64,000 nt of DNA from Paragonimus skrjabini miyazakii (Eukaryota; Platyhelminthes; Trematoda; Plagiorchiida; Troglotrematidae), in assembly GCA_014338405.1 (NCBI GenBank), contig JTDE01000699.1:83233-147232 (forward strand), in the 5' to 3' direction. A model generated the notes under the pieces. It made no database searches. It was not told the origin of the DNA and saw only the letters and a program-made list of their open reading frames with translations. Below are positions 26,001 to 37,225 of this stretch, piece after piece. The position numbers were made by a program, and so were the translations under genes. Each line of letters starts with the position of its first letter. Position 1 is the stretch's first letter.

Positions 26001-29000
26001 GAGAACGCAAAGCCGAACGTATTCTTTTCTCTATAATTTAGTTTATTAAAGAAAACTCACATTTCGAATAGCTACCAGCCACATTCCACCTTGGTATTAA
26101 ACACAACGTTCCAACGCATACGAATGATCTTTCACAACTTCGGATTGTTGTGTCATTCAGATGTGGTTCCATAAGACTACAGGGTTTGGACACGCTAATA
26201 TATTCCGTGAGTTGGCGGTCGATTACAGCAATACCTTTGTACTATCATCAATAACAACTCATCCTTACGCTTGAAAAGTCGGTGCACTTTCTGTTTGTAA
26301 CTGCATCAAAGGGAGATGTCAAGGACAGTTTATTGTGACCAACAGTGAGGCATCTTCACAAAGATAGGCGTTACTTGTGCAAAGGTTGATGTCGCCGAAC
26401 GGTTCCTTAAAACGGATGCGCCCTTAATGTTGAAAACGTAGTGTCTAACGCGTTGTGGCAGATTTGAAGTTCTAGGGACACTGCAACGGAGAGTCAGCCT
26501 CATGAATAGCATCCTAAAGTTAGCTGCAAAACTGTTGAATAAATTTACGTCCATTGGCAGTCAACGGACGAAAGAATCTTTTTAGGACAAACAAACTTCC
26601 ACTCAAATGTTCATTGCAAACTTGGAAAGTTTAGGAAGCGCCGTGGATGTTGAATGGAATTCTCCGGCTCCATAAATAGGAACGTGGGACTGAACTGTTG
26701 TGGTTTAAGGGTAGTTCTCTGTATCACATATCTCACACGTTTCTGAGGGCGTACATCCAATGCGATACACCTGCATTTACGGCTTCAGGAAACGGTACAC
26801 AATTTACTTTTGTAAAGCCTTATGTTTCTCGGTGCCTCAGCACACTGTCGTCAAGTTCATTCCCAATGTTCAATCTAGAGCTCCAGTAGAACATTTTGAA
26901 GACAATTTCAAACGTGCGTAAAAAAATTAAAATGGAAGGACGCACTAGTAATTAGCGACTGTCTTTCTTCTCGTGTACCATTTTTCGCCATATCAGACGA
27001 TATCTAACTAAAAGCCACTAACCAAAGTCTTTTTATGAAGATTTTTGTGACTGACTTTGGAAACTTTGAAGCCGACGATCCGGGGAACTTAACCCAAAAA
27101 AACAGAAGCACAGCCGGGCAGGTTCCGTGGCACTCGATGAGAGTTCTCTGATTTAGAAAACCGCGCTTATTTGCATACTAACCATAAATCTAGGCCGGTT
27201 TTTGACATTTGAAACGATAGTGATATAAAACGTGGGCGTGAAATCCTTAGCCAAAACCAACCGTGCAAGTAATCTGAGACCGCATACAAATTTGTAGCAG
27301 TCACAGGATTAATAACTCAACGCTATACTATTCGAGGTCCTGCTGGATACAGCAGACAGAACACCAAATTCGGAACAACTGTGAGAGTTAACACCACTAG
27401 CAATACATAGGTACTTGATTCGAACACGAAAGTCGGTTTGGGATTTGAAAGGCAACGTAATATCTGGTGCAGACGAAGCAATGGTTGTTTTCGTAAAAAA
27501 CGAACCCTTGCAATCGTGATAAGTGTAACACACCTATATAAATCTATCGTGCTTTGTTCGCCCGAGAAGTAGTTACTTCGTTTGTGTTTTTTTCTGTCAT
27601 TTTACGTTCACCTAACACCTGATCCACTATTTCAATATCAACCGAACGACGGTCACAAGCTTGTATGCTATAACATGTAATTGTTTAATCTGTCTAGGCT
27701 TTGTGACCAGTTTTCAATATAGATGGCAAATAGGCTCTGCCCCGTTCCTTACCCAATTAGTACAGAATTGGACTGGGGATGAACATAACATATCTGGTTT
27801 AGTTATTCTACATATCAAGCCAGTTTGAACCGAATGTAGCATTTTGGAAGATACATTGTCTTGTTCCCATATAAGGACTTTGTGTGCGTGCTTAGTATAA
27901 AACCCTAGTCAGACCCAGCAGTTTGTTTAAAAGGATTTACACTGTCCTGTTCGAACATCATCATCCGTCGGCAGTCAACCTACAAAGCTAGGTTGGAAGG
28001 GTAAAACGAAATTCGTTTTACAGCGTGATTCGGGAATTGGTGCTAACTGTCTTAAATTATGAAGAAGTTAAGTTTCAACAATAGATACTGTTACATAAAA
28101 TTCGGTCACCAGATCTACTGAGACTTCATGACACACTTCAATAATCTCGATTTAGTATGCTTAACTAACCCACTACATCATCTAGGAGCGGTTGCCCATG
28201 CATAAATGACGGAAATGTATCGATTATTTTGCACGGTCGATACACACTGACAAAACTATACATGTAAGAAATATTGTGCAAGTCATCGAAAAACACGAGA
28301 ACACAAGAATTGCTACAAAAGTCCAAACCCAAGCACATGCAAAAGGATCCCAATGATCCGTCCAGCGAAGTCGGCTGTCGTCAGTTATCAGATTTAATGA
28401 CTCAGGATAACACATATCGTTGGCTGTAAATGTTATTTAACGTGATATTTTGCGATAATCAACAGAAAAGCCGCATCGATAAGATTGTTTCTGGGACGTT
28501 ATCACTGTTTTAGTAATATCTCAGTGCAGTTTACTCAGAACTTTTCTAGCTACTGCATGGACCATTAGCAATTTCGACCGAAGTCTTATTTACACATACA
28601 TTCATCTACCTGGGTACATATAAAATACAATCACGAACACGAATTCATTAGGTTCATGGAAAGATTACGAAAGTGGTAGAGGCTAAATCCTCTTGAGTTT
28701 ACTTGATTTTGTGTTGGATGGCTGAGAACAACTGAATGCCAGAAAATACAATCGCTTCACCAAACCTGATTGTGAGAGTTGACAGCTCCAAGAGACGGAA
28801 TAAACAAGCCAACTAAGGGGGAATGAAGGGATGGATGAACAGCACAGAAATCATCAACAGGCCACTTTTTCCGTGGTAACTGCAGAGAACATGCTCCAGG
28901 TTAAACGAAACTGAACATAGGTAATACCACAGCTTTAATCATGACTAAATAATTCGACTTAGTTATCCTAAGTATCCAAAGTAATGGCAATGAATATCTA

Positions 29001-30893
29001 CGAGAAAATACAATATGAAATGCATGCTTTTTAATTTCCAACGAAATTCAGTATGTTAAACTAACTGAATATTTCAGTTCTACAAATTATTGGAGAACAA
29101 CTGTTTGATTTTGAAACCTATCCCGAAAGTACTCCAAATAAAAGGCCAGTCAGTAAGACCTGCCTAGGGAATTAAATATTTCACAGGATAGCCTGCAGTG
29201 TTATTATTGAAAATAGTACTTTGCATTTTCTTTAGTTCGAACAATAAAATCAGAGACGTTATCTAAAACGATCTATACTGTGTCAGAGCATGGTAGATGT
29301 TTATCGGTACGAAAAATGCTGGTAGCCGAACTTAATAGTTCGTTGAAAGAGCTCACGAGCATCAACTATCCTTTGCGGTCCCTTCAGTTCATTAGGAACC
29401 GAGAAAATTAGAAGTTTGTAAAATGGTGATGTCTCTAATTCATTCCTTTAAAAGAGATGATGGGAGCACACTAATGCCGAATAAAGTTCAGACAGCCTAC
29501 AACCGTCAGTGCTTCCATCCCAACATTTCCAGCCAAACAGCTGGCCCCATACACCGCTAAATCACGTGTCATCATACATCAGTGTGATTGTGGATACTCA
29601 CACGTTGTCAGAACTGGACACCAGCTGTAAACTAGGGTTAGTTAACACACGTCGACTTGTGTCGGGCACCAGATTACGCGGCCGATTGATGTACTCTCAA
29701 CGGCCACCACCATCACCTAAACACACAGGCCGCTTACAGTAGCCACAACACGGAGCTTACTGATGACTTGCAGTAAACCTGTACTCCCAATAAGTCGAGG
29801 TTTGTCTAAATGATGACCAGTCTTCATCATTCCGGCTAAACATTTGACAGCAAAAACACGAGCCTATCTGCACAATAAAAAAAACGCTTTTCACCAATTC
29901 TTTGATCTGGACAGGATAGGGTCTGGGTATTAATAGACTATCGACATATTATCGTTATCGGATTTGGGCTGACAAATTGAACACTTTTGTAAACATAGAA
30001 AATGACTATAGCATCTACAGTGTAGCATGGAACTATGGACCACATCTTTCAAATATATCAGGTGAAGAGGATACTTCATTTAGTTTAGCTGTTGCTTATT
30101 CATTCTTGAAATCGTTTAACCATTTGCGATTGGCCTACATGACGGTAAAGCAAACTTATTATAACAGCTGAGATGTGTGATTTGTAAAGATTCCCGTCAC
30201 CTCGAGTTAAGTTTCTCGGCCTGTGTGATACTGATGAGACTCAGCTAGGACGAAACAATTGTCCGCTACTTATTTCGTGTACACTAGGATCAGTTGCTTG
30301 CGCCATGTCTGTTAGTACAACATTCAAATTGAACACAGGTTAACATAGGTTACGATGAATACAAAAATATGTATCTTCTTGAAATGCACTACAGAATGTT
30401 GGTCGAAAAAAAGGAAACTAACAAGGTGGATTGCAACTGTTCACCTAACCCCAAAACGCATGTCCAATGATGACGATACTTGACAATTTTCAACAAAGTT
30501 ATTGATTGGTTACGGTGTTGCTTGTCTATGCAGATTAGTGTCAATCAGGCATGTTTATCTACTGAACAGCAAACAAGGTTCATCAACGAGTTCCGAAACG
30601 TGAGTCCTGACCAGAGGCAAATAAAACGTTCCCAACGGTATGATTTAGAACGCATTCTAGTAGGATAAGTTGTATTTCTGAAAATGACAGTCTTTCCACT
30701 TAGAAGTTGTGCAAAGGATAGATTGTGACGGAGAGAGTGGAATTAATATATTTCACTTGAATTGGTCAAACATAGGCTTCCTAACATTGATTACCTGTTT
30801 TTAAATATACGCCTGACCAAATGCGTGCTTTTATATGAAGGGATGGGAAAGATGTAATTGGATATTGAAGCAAAAACCGATTCTCACGTACTC

Positions 30894-30911
30894 ATATATA
30901 TATATATATAA
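30894..30911. repeat. (AT)9 microsatellite
   Basis: This is an uninterrupted run of AT dinucleotides inside the 24-kb intron. Confidence 0.9.
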
Positions 30912-31270
30912 GCACCTGTTCTCAGCATAGGACTGATAAATTCTGTCGCGATCAACGATAGATGACCAGTTTTCATTGTCTGATAAGTATGTACCTTAAG
31001 TATAATTATTTAGTTAACAAATTAGTTTAGCAGAGTAGCTGAAGATATAAGTTCCGAATCAATCAACGTATACGTGTCCATACATTGAGATTAGGGAATT
31101 TGTTCAAAAATACCCAGTGAAGTCGTGAGAACGACAAAGTAGCGAACAAGACTTGTTTTCTGTGTTCGATCATCAAGCCAATTACAACACGATAAATATG
31201 AAAGCAGTAACTGGGTGAGTCAGAAAAATTGTCAGTAGATGTTATGGACAGCGTGTTTGTTATCATTTGC

Positions 31271-31483
31271 GCAATCAGTGTTCCAAATCGTGGGCGTGAT
31301 TGATTGTGGGCCAGGGGAGCTTATGTGCCCGCATGAATTTCTTCTGAGCGCAGAGGTCACGGTTGCGTAGTCGGATCCTAATGGCCTCAGTAACGGTCAA
31401 CATCCGGAATCTCACCATTTTTGATCGGCTGCTTGGCCCTCGACAGACAATCTGTAAAGCGTTTGTCTTACTGACAGAATGAT
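31271..31483 (-). pseudogene. Penelope-like endonuclease, C-terminal end
   Basis: The minus frame resumes beyond the SINE with HSVSKTNALQIVCR, aligning with the H-x-V-x-x-x-T-A-F-R-x-I-Y-R block of PLE endonucleases. FRMLTVTEAIRIRLRNRDLC and KLPWP follow, and the stop lies a little beyond DLEH. It belongs with the fragment ending at 31589. Only about two to four residues seem lost or altered at the insertion point. Confidence 0.82.
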
Positions 31484-31588
31484 TAGGTTACTGATAAGTA
31501 GTCAGGGATTTGGTTTATTTCAATGTGAACATCACCTATAATTGTTCGCAGCTGTCGCATTCCCATAAACTATCCAGTCAGTCAGTCA
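31484..31588 (-). repeat. Truncated SINE nested in the Penelope-like element
   Basis: The left end is the SINE 3' tail seen on the minus strand: a GTCAGGGATTTGGTTTATTTC block followed by AATGTGAACATCACC. The GCAGCTGTCGCATTCCCATA block comes next. The copy stops in the CAGTCAGTCAGTCA region, so the tRNA-like half is absent. It interrupts the endonuclease reading frame and therefore arrived after the element. The tail ends ...TACTTATCAGTAACC, close to the CATCAGTA tail of the 50.5 kb copy. Confidence 0.8.
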
Positions 31589-32087
31589 AATGAGCAGCAA
31601 TCGCGCTTGAAACAGTTTTAACCACACCGCTATTCAACCACGCAGGATGATGTTCACGCACGCTGTCAGACAATCGCCTTGTAGTACGGCCAATTGATGA
31701 TGCTCGATGCGAGCAAACAAATGAGTACACACAACAACTGGTTGTAGAACATGGAAGCTTCTCCTTGGGTTATGATATAATAACGGGTGTTGAACGGAAA
31801 TTCACGCACATTTGAGCGACAAGGTAGGTTGTTTCGACTGACTTTTTGGGCTTTCTTGAGATAACTTCGGCTATAGGATCTCCCTTGAAAGGAAGATTAA
31901 TAAATGCAAGTTCCTTATTCACAGAGGATGGCTTAAGTTTCAACTCTACCGTCTGCATCACCTTCTGAATGAACCGCATTGAGTGAGCATTCTGCAAAAA
32001 CACTTCTTGTAGAAAGTCCAGCTCCGTTTGAAAAGTGTCAGGGGTGCAGATTTCTAACGCCCTACCCGTCAGCCATCGTATGAGGTT
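31589..32087 (-). pseudogene. Penelope-like linker and GIY-YIG endonuclease, first half
   Basis: This continues the reverse-transcriptase frame after its internal TGA. Visible blocks are FQTELDFLQEVFLQN, FIQKVM, ELAFINLPFKGDPIAEVI (the linker hallmark), LVAQMCVNFRSTPVI, a second in-frame stop near 31768, then SSIGRTTRRLSDSVREH and SAIAAHL of the endonuclease. The YIG tyrosine is changed to serine (SIG), a loss of a key residue, although IGRTTRRL is otherwise typical. The domain is cut at SAIAAHL by the SINE at about 31588. Confidence 0.85.
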
Positions 32088-32642
32088 TCACTTTTGACTT
32101 AAAGAACCGAAACTGTCAAAGTTAATGTATTGGCCATTCCAAGTTTGGTTTTTACACACATTTAGTTGGGGTGAACCATCTTCTCGTCTTGCTATGTCAA
32201 CATCCAAGAAATTTAGTTGGCCATTGTTGTCTGACTCCTGAGTGAATCCATTACTGCTATGGGCTGAGTTGAAGGCTGCCATAACTCCGTCCATGATAGA
32301 ATTCTCGTTGATGACGCAAAAGATGTCATCAACATAACGTTTGTAGAATGTAAACTGTTCAACGACCGCACTCAATTGGTTAGTCTCCAGTTTGCTCATG
32401 AAAACGTCAGCTAACAGGGGACCTAGAGACGAGTCCATTGCCATCCCATCTCTCTGTCGATAGATTGCATTGGTGGACAGAATCTGAACATTATCCGTAC
32501 AAAGCATCAGCAGTTCTCTCATTTCATCTTTTGCTGTTTCACTTTTGGTGTGTGACGTTGCATCCCCAATGAAGTATTTTGGTACAGTTAACAATTGTTT
32601 AGAAAGTACATATAATATTTCATCTACCGCGATCTGATTATT
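32088..32642 (-). pseudogene. Penelope-like reverse transcriptase fragment
   Basis: The minus frame is open from just after a TAG near 32645 to a TGA at 32088-32090. It starts PTSNNQIAVDEILYVL and continues through YRQRDGMAMDSSLGPLLAD, the palm segment equivalent to the usual GVAMGSPLGPLLAN of PLEs. FYKRYVDDIFCV follows and carries the catalytic YVDD, then LNFLDVDIARREDGSPQL. The two active-site aspartates are intact. The usual glycine and proline of the AMGSPLG motif are replaced (AMDSSLG), which probably weakens it. After the stop the same frame goes on (NLIRWLTGRALEICTPDTF), so the TGA is a point nonsense change and not the true end. The N-terminal fingers are missing. Confidence 0.88.
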
Positions 32643-35210
32643 TGACGTAGGCTACAAATACCAGTCTGACTAAAAGACTTTGCGTGCATCTATCCAGTCC
32701 AAGTGCAACAATCAAACCGTGGTTATGTAGGTTCTATGTCTCGCAATCATAATAAAAGACCATGTCTCATCGCAAACGGTTGGCCTCAGTGTCATTTCTT
32801 AGTAATAAATAACCTACTGCTCTTGAATACCCGATCAGTATTCGATAATCCACACATGACTGCTTCCTTTTGGATCGTTATTGGAAATGTTTTGACTATG
32901 ATGATAAGCTGTTCACCCGTCCCTTCACTTTGTCAGATATTGCTATGAATGCACTGAATCACGTTTGTATCGCTGATTGCATTGTAATGAATTTTCTGAG
33001 TTTTCGCATCAGCTTAATCTATCAACTCGTTAATAATGGTGTGGTGATTGAACAGATAGGGCTTATAATTTTGTCTCCTTCAATTAGTCACACTGTATGA
33101 ACAGGATTTTCGTATGTGATGGTGTCACCTGTTAAGAGTTTGCCACTTATCTTGAAGTGTGAGAAACTATAAGAATATGGGGTCACAGATTCCCATGTCT
33201 GGAACAGAAGATACAGGCAGGGTATAAAAGTGATCGACTGTTGAATTTGTCCCTAGTGAATGGTCGAGTGGACATGATGAGTCCTCCTTACAAAACCACA
33301 TACTACACAGGACCAGAATATTGGATCACGGCAACACCTTGTGATCAATGTATAAACCATATGCTCTTATCCCTTACACGCGACCCGTCAGCATGATGAA
33401 ACAAAGTAAGTTTTCGGATCGCTTTACCAAATTGGCTGACGCTACCTAACACCAAGCCACATCCAACGCCTACTCTATTTATGGCTTTCTCTGTTTCTCT
33501 GCCGAAAGCAATCAGACGTTCAAAACATTCGAACATTGTCCTGTGCCACTGAAGCTTCGACACAGTGTAATTATACGTATCAAACTGTTAATCGTAATCA
33601 TCCATAATATGATAAGAAGCAAAAGAATTCCGTTTAGATTTCCTCAGGAGACGCCAGCATTTCATGTTAGTATTCATTTCAGATCAGCCGCCCCAAGAAG
33701 GACGACTGTAACTTCCATGCTACTGTTAGTGTGTGACTCATCAAGGTATGATATATTTGACGACGCTAAGCACACTTTTTTCTCATCTATCTACTTCTAT
33801 CATGCCATGTATCAAGTGGTCCCCACAACAGATGGCGTCTTTGTTATATACGGCAGTACACACGCAACTACAGACAAGCTGTAAACTGGCTAGACTGTGC
33901 CGGCTTGAGAGGAACGCACAGCGTGCGGAATTAATTATTTTAAGCGTACCTAATGACCTCATCATACCAGGTCGTCTGAACGATGACAGCTTTCACAGTT
34001 TGGTTTAAGGATTTTATTTATGAATACTTTAGCCCCAAATGTATTTATTCAAATGCAATTAGCCATCTTTGAACGCAGTGGGGTAGAAAAAGGTCAATCT
34101 GTACTCTGACCCTGCCAAATGTGACAGTCTTGACTCGTTAAACCTCTCACTAACAACACGACCCGTTTCGAAATTACTCCTTCGCCTCAGTTGTAGCTAA
34201 GTGAAATTATAGTGAAGTGATCTACTAGGATTACAGGTGGTGCTCAACAGATACCTGACATGGTTAAATCATGAACGCGATAGCTAGGTTTATCGCGATA
34301 CTGTCATCGGTAAATTAACTTCAACTTAGATTCAACGAATATACTGCTGACTTCAGATAAAGATTAATAAAGCTTGATCATTAAAATTATTGGGGAAATG
34401 AAAGTTACGTTCTAGCTTCTATTATCCGTGGTGACTAACCATTGTTATTCACATAGTGAAATGCTATTAACTTCGGCTCGAACTCTTTTTTGTCACTAAT
34501 ATATCTTTTCGTTCACTTTAATTTTGTTCCGAACTAACTATCCTAAAGATATTGTTTTCTTCATCAGTTTTACCATTATATTTGCAGTGTGTGCTGATTA
34601 GAGCTCTATTCGTCAAATGTAGACTAAGGCGTACAAAAGATTTTTCAATATCCTTTAATCTAAACATTTATATGCAGGATCTGCTGAAAATCATCACATT
34701 TTCTTAAACTTTCACAGCTGTAAGCAATAAGATGGAATCTTATATGTTCTTTTCTTATGTCACATGCGTTATATTTCATATTGAATTCCCCCTTTAAGAG
34801 GTTAGAAAATAGATAATAATGCGTTTATTTTAGATGGAATTATATATTGTCACCAAGCTTGATATTCTTGAAACGCTCTCATTCACAATTTCACTCTGGT
34901 ACATCAACCATGAATACGGCATTATATGTGTTTTGTAACTTATTGTCAATTTAACTGAACAGAGCGGAGATTTGTAATCTGGATGTATTTCACAGGTGAA
35001 CCTAGTTAAACCTACTGTCTTACGACAATGTATCACTAAACATTTTTATCAAGTTACATACAGTATGATAAAAATCTCAGTTCCATTCAACTTACAACCT
35101 CAGATAGAGAGCTTGAGTAACAGCTTCACATAACACGTCATTGTTCCCTCCTATTTTCATCCCATAATGCTATAAAACTCCAACCGATAATTTCAATTTT
35201 TTTATCCATT

Positions 35211-35470
35211 GAACATCACCCATAATTGATCGCAGCTGTCGCATTCCCATAGACTTTCCAATCGGCCCATTTCGAAAAGAAGCATTAGACTCGAGGTTCG
35301 CTCTGATTAGATCTCGTCAGTAGTGCATATCGTTGCCACTGCCGGGACTTGAATCACAGCCACGCTGTTCATAAGGCAACCGTGTTTACAACTGCGCCAT
35401 TGACCTCACAGTAGACAAGACCAACCTATCATACGTAAACTTTCAACCACTTTTGCTTGTGAGTAGTGAT
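35211..35470 (-). repeat. SINE copy, nearly full length, antisense
   Basis: On the minus strand all family blocks are present: head (AAGCAAAAGTGGTTGAA), A-box region (AATGGCGCAGTTGTAAAC), degraded B box, a GATATGCACTACTGACGAG-like block, a TTTCGAAAtGGGCCGA block, and the end block GCGATCAATTATGGGTGATG. The AAACCAAATCCCC tail is missing. It sits only 450 bp upstream of the TRP-box exon and is followed without a gap by a large inverted repeat. Confidence 0.85.
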
Positions 35471-35705
35471 CGGGTTGCCCGATCGTCTCGATAAAAGGCA
35501 CACTTACTGTCTTTTAACTTCAATCGATAACCCCGCTATAAGGAATTCCTAGACAGATCGAAATCTCCAATCTCATTGAAATATCGCCCAGCAGATTTAA
35601 GGAGATTGAAGATTTTGGTCTGTCTGGGAAGTCCTAATCGCGGGGTTATCGATTGGAGTTAACAGACAGTAACTGTACCTCTTATCGAGACAATCGGGCA
35701 ACCTG
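35471..35705. repeat. Long inverted repeat (two 108-bp arms, 19-bp spacer)
   Basis: Arms 35471-35578 and 35598-35705 are reverse complements over nearly their whole length, with scattered mismatches, and could fold into a long hairpin. The left arm is the minus-strand form of the linker that precedes the SINE at 16619-16750. The right arm is the same linker in the opposite orientation (AAGTCCTAATCGCGGGGTTA followed by TCGATTGGAGTTAAC). So the SINE's 5' leader has been duplicated head to head. The hairpin lies within 215 bp of the TRP-box exon. Confidence 0.85.
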
Positions 35706-35919
35706 TATTGTTCGTCGTATATCGGCTGCACTACCTCTTACAGGTACTTTGACGTATGCTACTGGATACGTCCGACTATCACTAGTTCACCCACCGCAAT
35801 TCAACCATTGAGGTAATGTCAGATGGTAACCTTTATATCCTTTTTTAATTGCAGTTTGAAATAAATCATTTTAACATATTTACAGACATTTTGTGTTTGT
35901 CGTTGCACCTCTCCATTAG

Positions 35920-36285
35920 AATCACGCAGACACAGAGTGGAAATTTGCTCGCAGTAAGCTCTGGGTTGGCTACTTTGATGAAGGGTCCACAATGCCCCCA
36001 CCCTTGAACACAATTGTCAGTCCAAAGTCTGTTTATCGTGCACTGTGTGGTATGTACGACCTGCTACTCAGATGTGCACACCGGTGCTCGTTCCAACGAC
36101 AAATTCGTCCTGGTCCTCAGAGGGACTTTCTTCAACCAACTGGAGGAACGTCTGTCCCAGAGTGGGATCATATTGATCACAAACCAAGCGCTGGAATGAA
36201 GCATAGCACATGGCTTGGCACGATAGTGCAGCGCTCAACCACGGATGAAGAATCGGCTGTAACCGATGGGAGTACAACCAACAGG
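35920..36285 (+). CDS. TRPC: TRPC channel exon: TRP box and proximal C-terminal tail
   Basis: The exon has 366 bases (122 codons), phase 0 at both ends, acceptor CTCCATTAG and donor AGG|GTATGT. It begins NHADTEWKFARSKLW, the TRP box helix just inside the membrane that couples gating to S6. VGYFDEGSTMPPPLN and VSPKSV follow, matching the TRPC LPPPFN...PSPKS stretch that precedes the calmodulin/IP3-receptor-binding region. Next comes a cysteine- and arginine-rich part (LLRCAHRCSFQRQIR), then about 60 polar residues with no family resemblance, as is usual for this variable region. A second GTATGT at about 36050 would be out of phase with the next exon, so the longer form is preferred. Confidence is high for the first half and good for the second. 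Confidence 0.93.
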
Positions 36286-37209
36286 GTATGTGCATGAGGT
36301 TACAATCTAATTCTCCAGTATACTTACATGTTCGCCGATTACAAAACTCTTCCGAGTATTGAAAGCTAAGGTTTTAGGTTTTATCTGAGTTTCTTATTCC
36401 ACCTGTAGTTCAGCTTTAAATCCACCACCTGACCAATATTTACGTTATCAAATATTGCCGGGATTGTAGGGTGTTTCACTTATTTGAAGAGCTAACATGA
36501 AAACTTATCCTGTCTCCAAAATGTGTTGCACTGGTCCTGTAGGAACATTATGTAATCTTACAAGTGAATTGATTGCAAAATTTGAAAACACAACACCCTG
36601 GAATTCTGTAGGTTTCTTTATTACACTGCTGGGTCGTTACATTTGGAAAATACCGTTTGATGCTCTGTGAACAAATAACTACTGATCTGCTTATAAGTAA
36701 TAGGGGTTTGTTGGTGGAACTTGAATATCACTCCCACATAGTTTCAGCCTTCATCTTTAGGTTTACTTTCAAACAGTCCTTTTCCAGTGGGACAATATCC
36801 GAGTTTTCTTCTTGTTAGAACTCGCAATGAGTCAATATCCACGCCAAAACAAGGATTCAAACTTTAATTCTGTTTTTTGGGGTAGCAGTATAAAACACCA
36901 TTTTTTATATCACATTAGGTAATACTACATGCCCATATTTTAACGCTTTGCTACGTTCGTTTGTCAGTAATGCCCATCTTCTTGGACTGTATGTCGTTAA
37001 GTGACCTATAAATTTTGCTGTACAGCAAAATAAAAATAACGAGACAAGAACTAACCAGGCGTTGACAAGAACAACTCGTATCTAGTCATTAATTAAGTGG
37101 TAAAGTTGTATTGGGAAATATCGACCTAAAGGAGTGTTTAAGGCAAGTAGTGATCTGAACACCAGCTTTATCCAATCGATATGTGTTGTATAACAGGCAA
37201 TTTCGTTAT

Positions 37210-37225
37210 GAGTAGTATACTACTC
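37210..37225. repeat. Perfect 16-bp palindrome
   Basis: GAGTAGTATACTACTC equals its own reverse complement. It is an isolated intronic site with no known role and may be chance. Confidence 0.8.

Larger units (their letters stand above)
31271..32650 (-). mobile_element. Penelope-like retroelement, 5'-truncated, with nested SINE
   Basis: Read on the minus strand, the element runs reverse transcriptase (32650-32091), linker (about 32090-31770), GIY-YIG endonuclease first half (about 31760-31589), an inserted SINE fragment (about 31588-31484), and the endonuclease end (31483-31271). The linker has LPFKGDPIAEVI, the endonuclease has IGRTTRRLSDSVREHHPAWL, and the end has FRMLTVTEAIRIRLRN followed by KLPWP. 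Removing the SINE restores the expected order. Apart from two in-frame stops (32088-32090 and about 31767-31769) the frame stays open through reverse transcriptase, linker and first endonuclease half, so this is a fairly recent but dead copy. It lies antisense inside the channel's 24-kb intron. Confidence 0.9.
11614..35919 (+). other. Intron, about 24.3 kb
   Basis: This is the largest intron seen here, from GTACGT to a polypyrimidine tract ending CTCCATTAG. The acceptor was chosen because only it supplies the expected N-H-A-D before T-E-W in phase 0; a second AG ten bases downstream would lose these residues. The intron contains a SINE dimer (16504-17015), a Penelope-like element with a nested SINE (31271-32650), a SINE with a foldback (35211-35705), an (AT)9 run (30894-30911) and a 3 x 9-bp tandem repeat (12498-12524). 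I see no convincing gene in the remaining stretches, including 17.1-31.2 kb and 32.7-35.2 kb. Confidence 0.85.

Noticed and set aside
35930..35940. Downstream acceptor (CACGCAG) as the start of the TRP-box exon
   Set aside because: It would require an extra 10-base exon upstream to restore phase; the AG at 35918-35919 supplies N-H-A-D in frame and matches TRPC4.
36068..36295. Minus-strand open frame opposite the TRP-box exon
   Set aside because: It is the antisense shadow of the channel exon.
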